This document shows, piece by piece, positions 26,569-34,907 of a stretch of 64,000 nucleotides of DNA (positions within the stretch are counted from its first letter, which is position 1; the number at the start of each line of letters is the position of its first letter). Position numbers and translations under genes: made by a program. Under the pieces are notes generated by a model. The model was not told the origin of the DNA. It searched no databases and saw only the letters and a program-made list of their open reading frames with translations. The DNA comes from Enteroscipio rubneri (GTDB lineage: Bacteria > Actinomycetota > Coriobacteriia > Coriobacteriales > Eggerthellaceae): contig NZ_PPEK01000003.1 in assembly GCF_002899715.1 (NCBI RefSeq), positions 1 through 64,000 of the forward strand. The letters are read 5' to 3'.

Positions 26569-27510
26569 GTGATAGTAAGCGCATCTCGGCGAACAGATAT
26601 ACCTCGGTTCTACTTGGACTGGCTGCTCAATCGCTTCGATGAGGGGTTCGCGCTCGTTCGCAACCCGGTGAACCGCGCTCAGGTGAGCCGGGTGCCGCTC
26701 GGGCCCGATGCGGTGGACTGCATTGCCTTTTGGACGAAGGACCCCGCTCCGCTCCTGGCCTGCGCCGAGCGGCTTGAACGTGCGGTTCCGGCCCCGTTCT
26801 TCGTGCAGTTCACGCTCAACGCCTACGGTTCCGACGTGGAGGCTGGCCTGCCCCGTAAGGCCGAGCTGGTCGAGACCTTCCGCGCGCTTGCCCGCGCTGT
26901 GGGGCCCGAGCGCGTTGTGTGGCGCTATAGTCCCATCCTTCTCGGGGGCCGCTATACCGTCGAGCATCATCTGCGCTGGTTCGCGGTCTTCGCCGACCGG
27001 CTGCGTGGATACACGGCTTCCTGCCGGCTGAGCTTCCTCGATGTCTACCCTAAGATCGCAGAGCGGATGGCCCTGCTTGGTTTCGAGGATGTGCCTGCCG
27101 ACCAAAAGGCTTCGCTGGCCCTTCGACTTGCCGAACTCGGGGCCGAGCGGGGCATCGCGGTCGGAGGATGCGGAGACTCCGCGCTCGACGACGCAGGGCT
27201 TGCTCGCGTTGGATGCATCGACGCTGATCTGGTGGCGCGCGTTGCGGGCGTCGAGACGCGCCCGGGCTGGCCTGCCGAGCCGGGTGGATGCCGATGCGCG
27301 CCGAGCGTGGACATCGGCTCGTACGATACCTGCACGAACGGATGCGTTTACTGCTACGCGAATCCCGGTGCGCCGTTTTCCGGGGGCCCTTGGCGCCATC
27401 GTCGCTACGATCCGTGCGCTCCGATGCTCTGCGACGCTCTGCGGCCTGACGACACCGTGGTCGAGCGGGTTATGCCGAAGCTTCCGCCGGTACGGCCACG
27501 GCTGTTCTGA
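26569..27510 (+). CDS. DUF1848 family protein (cysteine-rich, radical-SAM-like)
   Basis: 313 residues, full length for DUF1848. The opening MIVSASRRTDIPRFYLDWLLNRF, the FWTKDP segment, FVQFTLNAYG and the C-terminal cysteine cluster (CRCAPSVDIGSYDTCTNGCVYCYAN) are family features. The cysteines probably hold an iron-sulfur cluster and the order recalls radical-SAM proteins, but the standard CxxxCxxC is at the wrong end. The reaction is not known. It starts at GTG 26569 behind AAGGAGG, 23 bases after the previous gene, so co-transcription is likely. Confidence 0.88.
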   Translation: MIVSASRRTDIPRFYLDWLLNRFDEGFALVRNPVNRAQVSRVPLGPDAVDCIAFWTKDPAPLLACAERLERAVPAPFFVQFTLNAYGSDVEAGLPRKAELVETFRALARAVGPERVVWRYSPILLGGRYTVEHHLRWFAVFADRLRGYTASCRLSFLDVYPKIAERMALLGFEDVPADQKASLALRLAELGAERGIAVGGCGDSALDDAGLARVGCIDADLVARVAGVETRPGWPAEPGGCRCAPSVDIGSYDTCTNGCVYCYANPGAPFSGGPWRHRRYDPCAPMLCDALRPDDTVVERVMPKLPPVRPRLF

Positions 27511-27539
27511 TGGCGCGCAAACACGGGTGCTGATCAGCG

Positions 27540-27680
27540 TCAGCGCAGGTTGCTTACGTGTTCGTAGAAATCTCCGTAGAGAACGTAGCCGTTGGAGGCG
27601 ACGATCTCGGATCCTGATACGGGATCGAGATGGCCTGACCGGTGATGATGGTGTCGCCATAGGCGCGGAATGGAAGACAC
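27540..27680 (-). pseudogene. Frameshifted 3' remnant of an unrecognised gene
   Basis: Two minus-strand frames join into one plausible protein end. One reads AYGDTIITGQAIS and then loses sense. The next frame reads DPVSGSEIVASNGYVLYGDFYEHV and stops at 27540. The switch falls near 27626-27634 and a one-base change would restore a single frame. No start or upstream part is visible. I do not recognise the family. The remainder of the 396-base gap up to tatA (27681-27906) shows no other gene. Confidence 0.35.
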
Positions 27681-27906
27681 GATGCGCGCCCCGGACGGGC
27701 AGTGATATGTGGAAAAGGAATTGACCTCGCAAAACAGGATACATACCCCATTTGCACGACAAGGAGCACGATCGCAGGATCCGCAAATCATGAGTCTGCA
27801 CGATAGGCGCCCGTGCGCAGCGGGGGCATACTGGCACAGTCGATTGCGAACCGCACGGCAACGGCCAGAAGAGCCGTTGCCCGAACGCCCACAAGGAGGA
27901 CCCAAC

Positions 27907-28173
27907 ATGAAGATACTCGGTATGGGCATGCCCGAACTCGTTATTATTCTTGCCGTGATCCTGCTCATCTTCGGCCCGAAGAACCTTCCGAAGCTCGGTG
28001 CATCCATCGGCAAAACGGTCAAGAGCCTGCGCGAGGGCCTCGGCGGCAACGAGAAGACCGATGCTGCCGAGCTCATCGTCGAGGACAATGCCGAGGAAGC
28101 GGAAGCTTCTGATCCGGCCCCGAAGCAGACTGCTGCGAGAACCGCTTCCAAGAAGGCGAGCCAGACGGCGTAG
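27907..28173 (+). CDS. tatA: Twin-arginine translocase subunit TatA/E
   Basis: 88 residues. One N-terminal membrane helix (MGMPELVIILAVILLIFGP, about 6-24) with the conserved Glu, then the FGPKNLPKLGASIGKTVKSLREG amphipathic helix, then a charged, Ala/Glu-rich tail. It builds the pore through which folded, often cofactor-bearing proteins cross the membrane. ACAAGGAGGACC precedes ATG 27907. No tatC is present in the window, so the Tat genes are dispersed here. Residues before this start in the longer open frame do not look coding. Confidence 0.95.
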   Translation: MKILGMGMPELVIILAVILLIFGPKNLPKLGASIGKTVKSLREGLGGNEKTDAAELIVEDNAEEAEASDPAPKQTAARTASKKASQTA

Positions 28174-28208
28174 CCTATCCAGCTGATCACTCTCTTTTCA
28201 GTGGCGCA

Positions 28209-28230
28209 CCCCCCTCCCTCCCTGCGCCCC
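28209..28230 (-). promoter_or_regulatory. G-quadruplex motif on the minus strand (C-rich on plus)
   Basis: Four C-runs on the plus strand (28209-28214, 28216-28218, 28220-28222 and 28227-28230) with gaps of one, one and four bases. The complementary strand has four G-runs suited to a G-quadruplex. It lies between the tatA stop and the adjoining hairpin. Confidence 0.5.
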
Positions 28231-28265
28231 GCAACCGCCCGCGGCTGATGCCGCGGGCGGTTGCG
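28230..28265 (+). terminator. Hairpin after tatA
   Basis: Perfect 16-bp GC-rich stem (28230-28245 with 28250-28265) and a TGAT loop. It has no U-tract, so termination may depend on the adjoining C-rich/G-quadruplex element or on Rho. Confidence 0.6.
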
Positions 28266-28313
28266 CGTATTCAGGGAAAACGCCGCACGGGCACTCGGGC
28301 AGTTCAGGACCTC

Positions 28314-28322
28314 TGCTATCAT
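28314..28322 (+). promoter_or_regulatory. Extended -10 (TGCTATCAT) of the LuxR gene
   Basis: TGCTATCAT, 57 bases before the GTG start at 28380. There is no clear -35. Confidence 0.45.
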
Positions 28323-28379
28323 GGGGAGTCGACAGCCGTCTGTGGGCGGCGCAAGAATCTCCGAGAGAAGGAGGGATCC

Positions 28380-29897
28380 GTGCGATTCGGCATCCGCGCC
28401 GATCAACCTAGCGCTGCGGAGGCCTTCCGCGTTATCGCGGGGTTCGCGTGCAATCAGGGATTCGCGTTTTCGCTGTTTTACCTCGGGACCAATCAGGCTT
28501 TCGGCGGTGGTCCCTTCGCGTTCGAGCGGGCGGATCTGTTCGGGACGCTCCTGAGCATGGTTGCTGCGTTCGCGTTGCTTCGCGCCGCTTCGCCGCGCGC
28601 CCGAGACGCGCTGCTCGCGCGCCCGCTTCTCTGGTGCTATGCAGGGCTGCTCGTCGTCGGGTCGCTCGTGCCGGCGCTCGCCGAGGCGGGGCAGCCGGGC
28701 ATCATCGTGGAGAGCGTGCTCGTGGGGGCGCCTGCGGGCCTCATGCTGGCGGCATGGGGACGCGCGCTGGGCCGCCATCCGATGGGAGCATCGGTCCGCC
28801 GGGTGTTCACGGCGTCTGCTTTTGCTGCTCTCGCATGCCTTGCGGCAGCGGCCGTACCCGGCGCCGTAGCCCTCTTTGCGCTCAAGCTGCTGCCTCTCGG
28901 AAGCGCGCTCGCCCTGCGCGGCCTGCTCGCGAATGACGCTTCCGAGCATCAGATCGGCAGCTCCGTTTCCTCGGAAGCCCGGCCTTCGGGCGCTCCGCTT
29001 TCGTTCGGCGACCTGCTTGCCACGAAGGAGCAGCGCGAAGAGGCCGCACGGCTCTCGAAGAAGATCGTGGCTGGCACGGCTCTGTTCGGGCTTGCGGCTG
29101 GCTTCATGGGGACGTTCGCCTCCGAGCCCGGCATGGCTTCCATGCCCGCGTTTCCGGCGACCTTGCTTTTGCTCGCGTTGTTCTGCGCAGCGGCGATGCA
29201 GCTGTTCTCGTCGGGAGGATTCGAGGTCGCCGATAGATTGGACGGGCGCGCCGCCGAAGGCCCACTCGACAGCGTATACCGGCTGTCGGTGCTCGTGATG
29301 ATGGCCGGCTTCTTGTTCGTGCCCGTGCTCGGAGCGTTCGGCGTGCCGGGCGAGTCCATCGTGCTCGCGGGGTATCTGGGACTCTCGTGCGTGCTCGTCT
29401 CGCTGTTCCTCGTGATGTCCAGGATCACTGGGCAGGATGCTGCGGCGGTGTTCTCGCTCGGGTTTGCCGCACTGTACGCGGGAGAGATGGCCGGCATCGC
29501 GCTCGGCAACGGCATCGAGCTGCTGGAACCGGCGGGGCAGGCGCCTTATGCGGTCGCCGCGTTCGCAGGGCTGGCGGTTCTGTTCGCCTATCTGTTCCTG
29601 TTCACCGAACGGGATTTCCGTGCGTTGTCGGTCATCGCGCGCGAGGCCGATCGCTTCGGCGACGCCTGCCGCCTCATTGCCGGCGAGTATGGACTGTCCA
29701 AGCGCGAGGCCGAGATCTTGCCGTTCGCGCTGAAGGGTAGGACAGGGGAGCGCATCGCCGCCGAGTTCTTCATCTCCAAGAGTACGGTCGATACGCACCT
29801 TCGGCGCATCTATGCGAAGACCGGGACGCACGGCCGCCAGGAACTTATAGACCTCGGCGAGCGCACGGCGGGGATGCGAAGCCGTCCGCGCTGCTGA
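28380..29897 (+). CDS. LuxR-type regulator with a polytopic membrane sensor half
   Basis: 505 residues starting at GTG 28380 behind AAGGAGG. About 12 hydrophobic helices (residues 15-430) resemble an MFS-like fold. A C-terminal LuxR helix-turn-helix follows (about 435-495: LSKREAEILPFALKGRTGERIAAEFF, then STVDTHLRRIYAKTG). Such membrane-bound LuxR proteins are greatly expanded in Eggerthellaceae and often sit next to the enzyme genes they control. Here the neighbour in the same direction, 113 bases on, is ubiD-ubiX, so this protein probably senses an aromatic acid or related compound and controls that pair (inference). It lacks a receiver domain. Confidence 0.9.
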   Translation: MRFGIRADQPSAAEAFRVIAGFACNQGFAFSLFYLGTNQAFGGGPFAFERADLFGTLLSMVAAFALLRAASPRARDALLARPLLWCYAGLLVVGSLVPALAEAGQPGIIVESVLVGAPAGLMLAAWGRALGRHPMGASVRRVFTASAFAALACLAAAAVPGAVALFALKLLPLGSALALRGLLANDASEHQIGSSVSSEARPSGAPLSFGDLLATKEQREEAARLSKKIVAGTALFGLAAGFMGTFASEPGMASMPAFPATLLLLALFCAAAMQLFSSGGFEVADRLDGRAAEGPLDSVYRLSVLVMMAGFLFVPVLGAFGVPGESIVLAGYLGLSCVLVSLFLVMSRITGQDAAAVFSLGFAALYAGEMAGIALGNGIELLEPAGQAPYAVAAFAGLAVLFAYLFLFTERDFRALSVIAREADRFGDACRLIAGEYGLSKREAEILPFALKGRTGERIAAEFFISKSTVDTHLRRIYAKTGTHGRQELIDLGERTAGMRSRPRC

Positions 29898-29942
29898 ACG
29901 TATTGCGGCCCAGCGCTTTGCGCGCCATCGGCGTCGCCGGTT

Positions 29943-29951
29943 TGCTACAAT
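29943..29951 (+). promoter_or_regulatory. Extended -10 (TGCTACAAT) of ubiD
   Basis: TGCTACAAT, 59 bases before the preferred ubiD start and 26 bases before the alternative ATG 29978. Confidence 0.5.
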
Positions 29952-30010
29952 GCAAGAATGCGAAAAGGGTGCATCGCATGCACCAGAGGGGCAGAGAAAG
30001 GACTGCGGCC

Positions 30011-31492
30011 ATGCAGAACCAGGTGAACGATCTGCGCAGCGCGATCGAGCTTTTGAAGGGGATCCCCGGGCAGTACATCGAGACCGACGTCGAGGTGGAC
30101 CCCATAGACGAGCTGTCGGGCGTGTACCGACGCATCGGATCGGGCGGTACGGTCAAGCGGCCGACACGCCTGGGGCCGGCCATGACGTTCAACGCCATCA
30201 AGGGCCACCCCGGTGCGCGTGTGCATATCGGCCTGCTGGCCAGTCGCAAGCGCGTGGGCTATCTGCTCGGGTGCGATCCGAAGCGTTTGGGCTTCCTGCT
30301 CAACGAAGCGGTCGACCGTCCTGTCGCGCCCGTCGAGGTGGGCGCCGATAAGGCGCTGTGTCAGGAGGTCGTCTACCGAGCCGAGGACGAGGGCTTCGAC
30401 ATCCGCACCATTTTGCCGGCCCCCACGAATACGCCCGACGACGCCGGCCCGTACCTGACGCTGGGCATGTGCTATGCGCACGATCCTGAAACGGGCGTGC
30501 ATGACGTCACCATCCACCGCATGTGCTTGGAAGGGCCCGACGAGTTGAGCATCTACATGGTGCCCGGCGCGCGGCACATAGGCCATTTTTACGAGGTCGC
30601 CGAAGCGCGCGGCGAAGCGCTGCCCATATCCATCAGCATCGGCGTCGATCCGGCTATCGAGGTGTCGACGTGCTTCGAGCCTCCCACCACGCCGCTCGGC
30701 TACGACGAGTTGAGCATTGCAGGCGCGCTGCGCGAGCAGCCCGTGGAACTTGCGCGCTGTTTGACCATCGACGAGCTGTGCATCGCCAACGCTGAGTACG
30801 TCATCGAAGGGGAGATCCTTCCCGGTACGCGCATCGCCGAGGATCGCGAATCGGGCACCGGCTTCGCCATGCCCGAGTTCCCGGGCTATACCGGCCCCGC
30901 CGTGCCGGAGATCCCCGTGATCAAGGTGAAGGCCGTCACGACGCGCAGGAATCCCATCTTCCAGACCTGCATCGGGCCGAGCGAGGAGCACACCTCCATG
31001 ACCGGCATTCCCACCGAGGCGAGCATTCTGTCCATGGTAGAGCGCGCCATGCCCGGCAAGCTGAAGAACGTCTACTGCGCAAGTCCTGGCGGCGGCAAGT
31101 ATCTGGCGGTGCTTCAATTCTGCAAGTCCCAGCCGTCAGACGAAGGGCGCCAGCGTCAGGCCGCGCTGTTGGCGTTCTCTGCGTTCAGCGAGCTCAAGCA
31201 TGTGTTCATCGTAGACGAGGACGTCGATCCGTTCGACTTGGAGGACGTGCTGTGGGCCATGAACACGCGCTTCCAGGGCGATGTGGATGTCGTGCCCATT
31301 CCCGGCGTTCGCTGCCACCCGCTCGATCCATCGAACGATCCGAGCATGTCGCCGAGTATTCGCGAGCACGGAATTGCCTGTAAGACCATCTTCGATTGCA
31401 CGGTTCCCTTCTCCGAGAAGCATCGTTTCGTACGCGCTCGTTTCTTGGATGTGGACCCGAAGCATTGGGTGCCCGAGTTCGATGGCGAGTAG
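30011..31492 (+). CDS. ubiD: UbiD-family prenylated-FMN-dependent decarboxylase
   Basis: 493 residues. UbiD enzymes reversibly decarboxylate aromatic or alpha,beta-unsaturated acids with prenylated FMN. Visible: LRSAIELLKGIPGQYIETDVEV at the start, ELSGVYRRIGSGGT, HIGLLASRKRVGYLLG, the cofactor/metal region with IHRMCLEGPDELSIYMV and HIGHFYE, the catalytic stretch EYVIEGEILPG then GTGFAMPEFPGYTGP, and a C-terminal part. The length and the lone ubiX partner fit catabolic hydroxyarylic-acid decarboxylases rather than ubiquinone synthesis, which these anaerobes lack (inference). ATG 30011 has AAAGGA upstream; ATG 29978 is an alternative. Confidence 0.93.
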   Translation: MQNQVNDLRSAIELLKGIPGQYIETDVEVDPIDELSGVYRRIGSGGTVKRPTRLGPAMTFNAIKGHPGARVHIGLLASRKRVGYLLGCDPKRLGFLLNEAVDRPVAPVEVGADKALCQEVVYRAEDEGFDIRTILPAPTNTPDDAGPYLTLGMCYAHDPETGVHDVTIHRMCLEGPDELSIYMVPGARHIGHFYEVAEARGEALPISISIGVDPAIEVSTCFEPPTTPLGYDELSIAGALREQPVELARCLTIDELCIANAEYVIEGEILPGTRIAEDRESGTGFAMPEFPGYTGPAVPEIPVIKVKAVTTRRNPIFQTCIGPSEEHTSMTGIPTEASILSMVERAMPGKLKNVYCASPGGGKYLAVLQFCKSQPSDEGRQRQAALLAFSAFSELKHVFIVDEDVDPFDLEDVLWAMNTRFQGDVDVVPIPGVRCHPLDPSNDPSMSPSIREHGIACKTIFDCTVPFSEKHRFVRARFLDVDPKHWVPEFDGE

Positions 31493-32069
31493 GGCGGACG
31501 CGCGACGCATCGTCGTGGGCGTGACGGGGGCGAGCGGCACGCCGCTCGCGGCCCGCTGTCTGCGCATGCTGCGTGAAATTGACGGCATCGAAGTGCATCT
31601 CGTGGCGAGCGAGGCCGCGCGGACGACGGCGGCTTACGAGTTCGACGGACCGTTCGAGGATCTTACGGCGCTGGCCGACGTCTGCCACGATGATGCCGCG
31701 CTTGACGCGCCCATTGCCAGCGGCACGTTCGAAACCGGGGGCATGATCGTCGTGCCCTGCAGCATGAAGACGGCAGCCGGCATTGCGAGCGGTTATTCCG
31801 ACAGCCTCCTTTTGCGCGCTGCGGATGTCACTGTCAAGGAGGGGCGCCGCCTGGTGCTCGTCGCTCGCGAGGCGCCTCTGAGCGTGATCCACTTGCAGAA
31901 CCTGACACGCCTGGCTTCGCTGCCAGGCGTGTCGATATGCCCGCCTGTCCTGTCGTACTATCATCGACCCGAGAGTCTTGAGGACATGGAGCGCCATATC
32001 GTCGCCAAGGCGCTGCAGCAGTTGGGTGTCGATGTCGAGGGATTCGCGCGCTGGGGAGAGGCTTCCTGA
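31482..32069 (+). CDS. ubiX: Flavin prenyltransferase UbiX
   Basis: 195 residues. UbiX attaches a dimethylallyl group to FMN to make the cofactor that UbiD needs. The flavoprotein fold begins RIVVGVTGASGTPLAARCL. Later come the FMN/prenyl-phosphate motifs MIVVPCSMKTAAGIASGYSDSLLLRAADVTVKEGRRLVLVAREAPLS (quoted in pieces: VVPCSMKT, GIASGYSD, LVAREAPLS) and PPVLSYYHRPES. ATG 31482 overlaps the ubiD stop by 11 bases, so the pair is translationally coupled. It is convergent with the kinase gene at 32098, with no clear terminator in the 28-base gap. Confidence 0.96.
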   Translation: MASRADARRIVVGVTGASGTPLAARCLRMLREIDGIEVHLVASEAARTTAAYEFDGPFEDLTALADVCHDDAALDAPIASGTFETGGMIVVPCSMKTAAGIASGYSDSLLLRAADVTVKEGRRLVLVAREAPLSVIHLQNLTRLASLPGVSICPPVLSYYHRPESLEDMERHIVAKALQQLGVDVEGFARWGEAS

Positions 32070-32097
32070 GGACGCCTCGAAAAGGGACGCCGAAACG

Positions 32098-32985
32098 TTA
32101 CTCCGGGAACGCGAGTTCCACCGACAGCACGTCGCCGTCGAGGCGGGCAGACGCCTTGATGCTCAGGGCATGCGCCAGCTGGGCGACGATGGCCAGCCCG
32201 AGGCCGCTGCCCCCGCCGCCGCGGGCGGCGTCGCCCTGGTAGAAGCGCTCGAACAGGCGATCGGCGTCCAAGCTGCCTGGGTCTGCCATGCGATTCTCGA
32301 ACATCACCGTGCGGCCCTCCTGCACGATGTGCGGGGGCTCGCATCCGTAGCGCAACGCATTCACGGCGAGGTTGCGGAAGATACGAGCGAGGGCGTCGGC
32401 GTTCGAGTCGACCATGAGCGCCTCGTGGGAAAGCTCGATCACGGGCTCCCACCTGTACTCCTTGAACTGGGCGTACAGCGAGGCGAGCGCCTCTGCGAGC
32501 ACCTGGCTCGCATCCACCGGCTCGCGCTCAAGGTGGAAGTCGGGGTCCTGTGCCTGGGCGTAGGTGTACAGCTGGTTGAGCAGTCCCTCAACGTCGTCGA
32601 GGCGGCGGCCTACCACGCACAGGTACCGGGCGCGCAGAGCCTCGTCCTCCTCGGCCGCCAGCAGCTGCGTGTAGCCCTGCGCCCCCGCCAGCGGCGTGCG
32701 GATGTCGTGCGCGAGGTAGGTAAGGCCGCGCCGCAGGTCGCGTTTGCCCTCCTCGGCGGCGATGCGCTCGCCCTGGTGGCGGTCGATCTGGCGGTTCACC
32801 GCCTGCGCGAGCCGCAGGAACCCGCGGGTGCGCACGAACACAGTGACGCGGGCGTTGCTCGCCGACTCCCGGCCCACTAGGAACTTCGCGATGGCGCGCA
32901 GCTGCAGCTCCGAGCGCACGAGCTGGGAAGCCAACACGACGACGGCGACAAGGGTGACGGCGAGCAGAGCGACCGCGATCTCCAT
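32098..32985 (-). CDS. Sensor histidine kinase of the ABC-exporter cluster
   Basis: 295 residues. A single N-terminal helix (about 3-24) is followed by a short linker with no extracellular domain. The H-box is YLAHDIRTPLAGAQGYTQLL, the N-box lies in IFRNLAVNALRYG, and the G-box is GGGGSGLGLAIVAQLAHAL. The G1 box is weak. This size and layout match kinases that work with lantibiotic- or bacitracin-exporter operons. The gene lies last in a minus-strand cluster (regulator, ATPase, permease, kinase), three bases after the permease, so it is co-transcribed. The HDIRTP box belongs to a different subgroup from the HEIKTP box of the kinase at 11444. Confidence 0.9.
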   Translation of the reverse strand: MEIAVALLAVTLVAVVVLASQLVRSELQLRAIAKFLVGRESASNARVTVFVRTRGFLRLAQAVNRQIDRHQGERIAAEEGKRDLRRGLTYLAHDIRTPLAGAQGYTQLLAAEEDEALRARYLCVVGRRLDDVEGLLNQLYTYAQAQDPDFHLEREPVDASQVLAEALASLYAQFKEYRWEPVIELSHEALMVDSNADALARIFRNLAVNALRYGCEPPHIVQEGRTVMFENRMADPGSLDADRLFERFYQGDAARGGGGSGLGLAIVAQLAHALSIKASARLDGDVLSVELAFPE

Positions 32986-32988
32986 GGG

Positions 32989-33861
32989 TTACACGTCCTT
33001 CCTCTGGAGCACGACGGCGCTCGCCGCCGCGGCGACGATGATGAACGCCGCGCACACGAGCGCGATGTGCGGCACGCCCAATGGTCCGGCAAGTCCGAGG
33101 GAGAGCGAGGACATGCAGGAAGACAGGGTGAAGTCGGCAAGGAACGACGCGCTGGGGAACAACAGCAGCACGGATTGGAGCGCGAGGGTCACGAGCCCCG
33201 CGGCTAACACGATGCCGATGACGATGCCCGCCGCCATCTTGCGCGTCACCCACACGGCTAGCGCGGTGAGCATGCCGAAGCCCGTGGCGGCAAGCACCAC
33301 GAGGGCTGTCCAAAGCAGAAGGTCGGGCAGCGGGCTCATGATGAGCGGAAGCCCTGCGACGGCGGCCGTAGCCAGGGTTGCCACGACGATGAGCGCCGTG
33401 AACACCGCCGCGAGGATCGCGATCTCGAGGAAGCGCGCTCCCAGGAACGCAAGGCGGTTCGGCTGCACGGTGAACACGTTCTTGCTGAAGCCGCTTTCGA
33501 ACTCGGTCGCCAGGAAGATGGCCACGAACACGGCGAACAGGGAGGATAGCCCGCCGCCGCCGAGGAACACGTTGCCGATGAGCGCCTCGGGCGTGAGGCC
33601 CTGGGCGACAAGGCCCGCCAGGGCATTCGCTTGCAGGAGGTCGTCCGCATCCGGTCCGCTCGGGCTCGTGAACCCGATGTTGACTCCGGCGGGAGCTCCG
33701 TTTGTGTACGACACCTTCATCGACTCCAGGAACGTCGGGTCGGTGATGACGGCCATGGTTCCCGCGCCTGCGGCGGCCAGCACCACAATGATGCCGAGGA
33801 ATATCCACAGCGACTTGCCGTGGACGAGCCGATACAGGTCCATTCTCAAGATATTAGCCAC
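32989..33861 (-). CDS. ABC-2 type exporter permease
   Basis: 290 residues. One helix near residues 17-40 is followed by a short extracellular loop containing ESMKVSYTNGAP, then five further helices grouped at about 105-285. The start MANILRMDLYRLVHGKSLW is typical of lantibiotic-immunity/ABC-2 permeases (EcsB- or BcrB-like), with the first amphipathic helix before TM1. It overlaps the ATPase gene by eight bases. The partner ATPase and two-component system point to export or expulsion of an antimicrobial peptide. The substrate is unknown. Confidence 0.87.
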   Translation of the reverse strand: MANILRMDLYRLVHGKSLWIFLGIIVVLAAAGAGTMAVITDPTFLESMKVSYTNGAPAGVNIGFTSPSGPDADDLLQANALAGLVAQGLTPEALIGNVFLGGGGLSSLFAVFVAIFLATEFESGFSKNVFTVQPNRLAFLGARFLEIAILAAVFTALIVVATLATAAVAGLPLIMSPLPDLLLWTALVVLAATGFGMLTALAVWVTRKMAAGIVIGIVLAAGLVTLALQSVLLLFPSASFLADFTLSSCMSSLSLGLAGPLGVPHIALVCAAFIIVAAAASAVVLQRKDV

Positions 33862-34765
33862 GGTACTCAGCCCCCATCATCTCAACGAAGAACTCCTCCA
33901 GGTCGCGGCGGTGCGTGAACAGGGCGCTCACGGCGATGCCCTGCTCGTTCAAGGCCGAGCCCACTTCTCCCGCGTCCGCGCCGCCATAGATGCGGATGGC
34001 GCCGTCGGGCAGGGCCTGTAAGTTCAGGGCCCCGAAGCGCTCTTGCAGCACGGCCAGGGCGAGCGTGGGGTTCGCAGCCTCGAGCTGCAGGAAGTCGCTG
34101 CACTCCTGGTCGACCTCGGCGGCCGTGAGCTCGCGCACCATGCGCCCCTCCCGGATGACGCCGTAGCGCGTGGCCATCTTCCCCAGCTGCTCCAGCACGT
34201 GCGAGCTTACCACCACGGTGACGCCGCGCTCCTCGTTCAACCGCACGATGAGCTGGCGGATCTCGCGCGCGCCCTCCGGATCCAGGCCGTTGAGCGGCTC
34301 GTCGAGCAGCAGCAGGTCGGGCTCGCCCAGAAGCGCGAGTGCAAGCCCTAGGCGCTGCTTCATGCCCATGGAAAACGTCTTGGCCTTCTTGGAGCCCGCG
34401 CCTTCGAGGCCGACGAACGCGAGGAGATCCTGCACTGCGGCCTTCGGGTCGACGAGTCCCAGCGCGAGCGCCTTCATCATGAGGTTGTCGACAGCGGTCA
34501 TGCTGCCGTAGAGTCCCGGCTGCTCGATGAGCACGCCGATGCGCCTCGAGGCGCCCGCCTCCCGGGGTGACGTGCCGAACACGTGCGCCTCGCCGCCCGT
34601 GGGCGCTGCCAGCCCCGCGAGCATCCTCATCACCGTGGTCTTGCCGGCCCCATTGCGTCCGACGAACCCGTATATGTCGCCTTGATCGACGTGCATGTCG
34701 AAGTGGTCGACGGCCGTCTTGCCGCCGAAGGTCTTCGTGAGCCCGCAGGCTTCGACTACGTTCAC
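33854..34765 (-). CDS. ABC transporter ATPase, antimicrobial-peptide exporter type
   Basis: 303 residues from GTG 34765, preferred because AGAGGAGCGAGG lies just upstream; GTG 34816 in the same frame would add 17 residues. Walker A is GRNGAGKTT, the Q-loop lies in IEQPGLYG, the signature is TFSMGMKQR, Walker B is LLLLDEPLNGLD and the switch His lies in SSHVLEQL. The C-terminal 80 residues form the variable domain seen in BcrA-like ATPases. The protein powers the ABC-2 permease encoded next to it. The gap of 142 bases to the response-regulator gene holds no clear promoter. Confidence 0.92.
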   Translation of the reverse strand: MNVVEACGLTKTFGGKTAVDHFDMHVDQGDIYGFVGRNGAGKTTVMRMLAGLAAPTGGEAHVFGTSPREAGASRRIGVLIEQPGLYGSMTAVDNLMMKALALGLVDPKAAVQDLLAFVGLEGAGSKKAKTFSMGMKQRLGLALALLGEPDLLLLDEPLNGLDPEGAREIRQLIVRLNEERGVTVVVSSHVLEQLGKMATRYGVIREGRMVRELTAAEVDQECSDFLQLEAANPTLALAVLQERFGALNLQALPDGAIRIYGGADAGEVGSALNEQGIAVSALFTHRRDLEEFFVEMMGAEYRG

Positions 34766-34907
34766 GTCCTCGCTCCTCTCGGTATCGCTTTCTATGGTTT
34801 CCTTCTCGCCACCCACGATACGGAAAGGATGTTCAGCGATTCGCCTCGAAAACGTTAAGAAAGTTATAAGCTGCTGAGGGCGGCGGGGTCGCGCTCATGG
34901 CGCCAGC

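Noticed and set aside
27540-29831. 763-codon minus-strand frame over tatA and the LuxR gene
   Set aside because: Most of it is a shadow of the plus-strand genes. Only the last part, near 27540-27680, looks protein-like, and it is reported separately as a remnant.
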